DNA from: Janibacter sp. Soil728
GTDB lineage: Bacteria > Actinomycetota > Actinomycetes > Actinomycetales > Dermatophilaceae
Direction of reading: 5' to 3'
Assembly (NCBI RefSeq): GCF_001428305.1
Contig: NZ_LMRZ01000004.1
Span: 87,879 to 151,878 of the forward strand
DNA: 64,000 nt
Shown piece after piece: positions 63,206-64,000 of the stretch. A model generated the notes under the pieces. It did not search any database. It had not been told where the DNA came from and was given only the letters and a program-made list of their open reading frames with translations. Within the stretch, counting starts at the first letter, position 1. The number at the start of each line of letters is the position of its first letter. Position numbers and translations under genes: made by a program.

Positions 63206-63685
63206 TCAGGCGGGGCCGGGCGGGGTGTCGCGGCGGACGAAGGCGACGTCTGCGTCGGGGACGAGCCCGCCGTGGGGGTCGACCAGGGCGGCACGCACGC
63301 GTTCGTGGGACCCGGTGGTCAGTGGCAGCACGCGCGACCCCTGCGGCTGGGGCACGTGCGTCTCGCCCCACTGCTGCAGGGCGACCATGACCGTCTTCAG
63401 CTCCTCGCCCGCTGGCGTGAGGTCGTAGGCGTCGCGGGTGCGCTGTCCGGGCTCCTGGTAGGGCACCCTTTCGAGGACCCCCTGATCGATCAACGACGCC
63501 AACCGGGCGGTGAGGACGTCGGACGCGATGCCCAGGCGGTCGCGCAGCTGGCCGAAGGTCCGCGAGCCGAGGAAGGCCTCGCGGATGATCAGGAAGCTCC
63601 ACGAGTCGCTGAGCACTCCGAGGCTGCGGATGATGGCGCACGGGTTGTCCAGCGCGCGGGCGAGGGTCGGCGACTGTCGTGGCAT
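63206..63685 (-). CDS. HxlR-family transcriptional regulator
   Basis: A 159-residue winged-helix protein with the HxlR (MarR-like) pattern: CAIIRSLGVLSDSWSFLIIR, then EAFLGSRTFGQLRDRLGIAS, LTARLASLIDQGVLERVPYQ and the wing TRDAYDLTPAGEEL. ATG 63685 is chosen since the family starts near this point; an in-frame extension upstream would cross the operator. The last 40 residues are a poorly conserved tail. It is divergent from an MFS gene, with TTGGT-ATA-ACCAA between, so it probably regulates that transporter. Signal unknown. Confidence 0.9.
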   Translation of the reverse strand: MPRQSPTLARALDNPCAIIRSLGVLSDSWSFLIIREAFLGSRTFGQLRDRLGIASDVLTARLASLIDQGVLERVPYQEPGQRTRDAYDLTPAGEELKTVMVALQQWGETHVPQPQGSRVLPLTTGSHERVRAALVDPHGGLVPDADVAFVRRDTPPGPA

Positions 63686-63742
63686 GTGGCCATCCTCCCT
63701 GACCTGATCGGGACGAGGCATGGACAAATGCTCGCCTCTGTG

Positions 63743-63755
63743 TTGGTATAACCAA
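63743..63755. promoter_or_regulatory. Operator between HxlR and MFS genes
   Basis: TTGGT (63743-63747) and ACCAA (63751-63755) form a perfect inverted repeat around ATA, inside a locally A/T-rich patch in the 107-base divergent gap. TATAACCAATTTAG may hold overlapping -10 elements. This is the typical size of an HxlR dimer site. Confidence 0.65.
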
Positions 63756-63792
63756 TTTAGCATCCCTCGCCACGACGCCCAGGAGCCACGGC

Positions 63793-64000
63793 ATGACGCA
63801 CCCCGCGACCAGCACGCTCATCGCCGCCCGGGGCGCTGCGGGCGCTCCGGGACATGCGGGTCGGGCGAGGACCTTCTGGGCTGCCGCCTCCGTGCTCGCC
63901 CTCGCCCTGTGGTCGTCCGGGGCCCCGAGCGTGCTGTACCCGATCTACGCCGCGCGGTGGGATCTGACGCCGATCGTCGTCACGTCGGTCTTCGCGACCT
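63793..64000 (+). CDS. MFS transporter (5' part only; runs off the window)
   Basis: The first 69 codons of a gene continuing past the window. After an Ala/Gly-rich start (TLIAARGAAGAPGHAGRART) a first membrane helix is visible (WAAASVLALALWSSGAPSVL), followed by YPIYAARWDLTPIVVTSVFA, the helix 1-2 region typical of major facilitator transporters with a periplasmic loop rich in aromatic residues. ATG 63793 follows AGGAGCCACGGC. The divergent HxlR gene and its operator suggest inducible export. Full length and substrate cannot be judged. Confidence 0.7.
   Translation, partial: MTHPATSTLIAARGAAGAPGHAGRARTFWAAASVLALALWSSGAPSVLYPIYAARWDLTPIVVTSVFAT

Overview
This 64 kb window is chromosomal DNA of a high-G+C actinobacterium. 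The evidence is G/C-rich third codon positions, many GTG starts, genes overlapping by 1-4 bases, a rex-hem operon, a bS22 gene, an RpfB-type resuscitation factor and the order glmU-prs-rplY-pth-mfd-mazG-eno-ftsB-DUF501-ppx. The style suggests Micrococcales, perhaps Intrasporangiaceae; that placement is inference. Almost everything looks like vertically inherited core genome. There is no integrase, transposase, phage gene or CRISPR array, and no gene-free stretch exceeds 300 bases.

Layout. 1-4.4 kb: end of an AcuC-like deacylase, a small HTH protein, bS22, an SDR-like protein, a PlsC-like acyltransferase and a small glutaredoxin. 4.45-12 kb: rex with its own operator, then hemA-hemC-hemD(fusion)-hemB-marR and hemL, so haem synthesis is tied to NADH/NAD+ sensing. 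12-17.4 kb: a spermidine-synthase-like protein, sdhCAB and a lipoprotein. 17.4-30.5 kb: membrane proteins with a TetR regulator, metG-tatD, rpfB, rsmA-ispE-ABC-F, a MarR/methyltransferase/VOC cluster and another TetR. 30.5-35.4 kb: a tRNA, two tandem membrane-anchored paralogues of unknown function, a CDF-like transporter, a stand-alone TOPRIM protein and a histidine phosphatase. 35.4-43.3 kb: a complete N-acetylglucosamine locus. gntR-ptsC-nagA-pip runs leftward, and a SIS-domain deaminase candidate with EIIB, EIIA, HPr and enzyme I runs rightward from the same control region. 43.4-63 kb: cell-wall precursor, PRPP, ribosome, repair, glycolysis and division genes, with a PspA/TPM membrane-stress cluster between. 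The window closes with tRNA-Leu and an HxlR/MFS pair.

Unexplained structure. The strongest item is a roughly 100-nt hairpin element found twice (12.0 kb and 45.9 kb). Its 55-bp core is conserved (46 of 55 identical), while its flanking arms differ in sequence but stay self-complementary. Both copies lie just downstream of a stop codon, on the same strand as that gene. Second is a palindrome centred on CCTAGG, present four times at gene 3' ends; in two genes it supplies the final Ala-Leu-Pro-stop. Others are a long-range-paired leader before rplY, a CTG start for mazG, and twin 54-aa membrane proteins below pspA.
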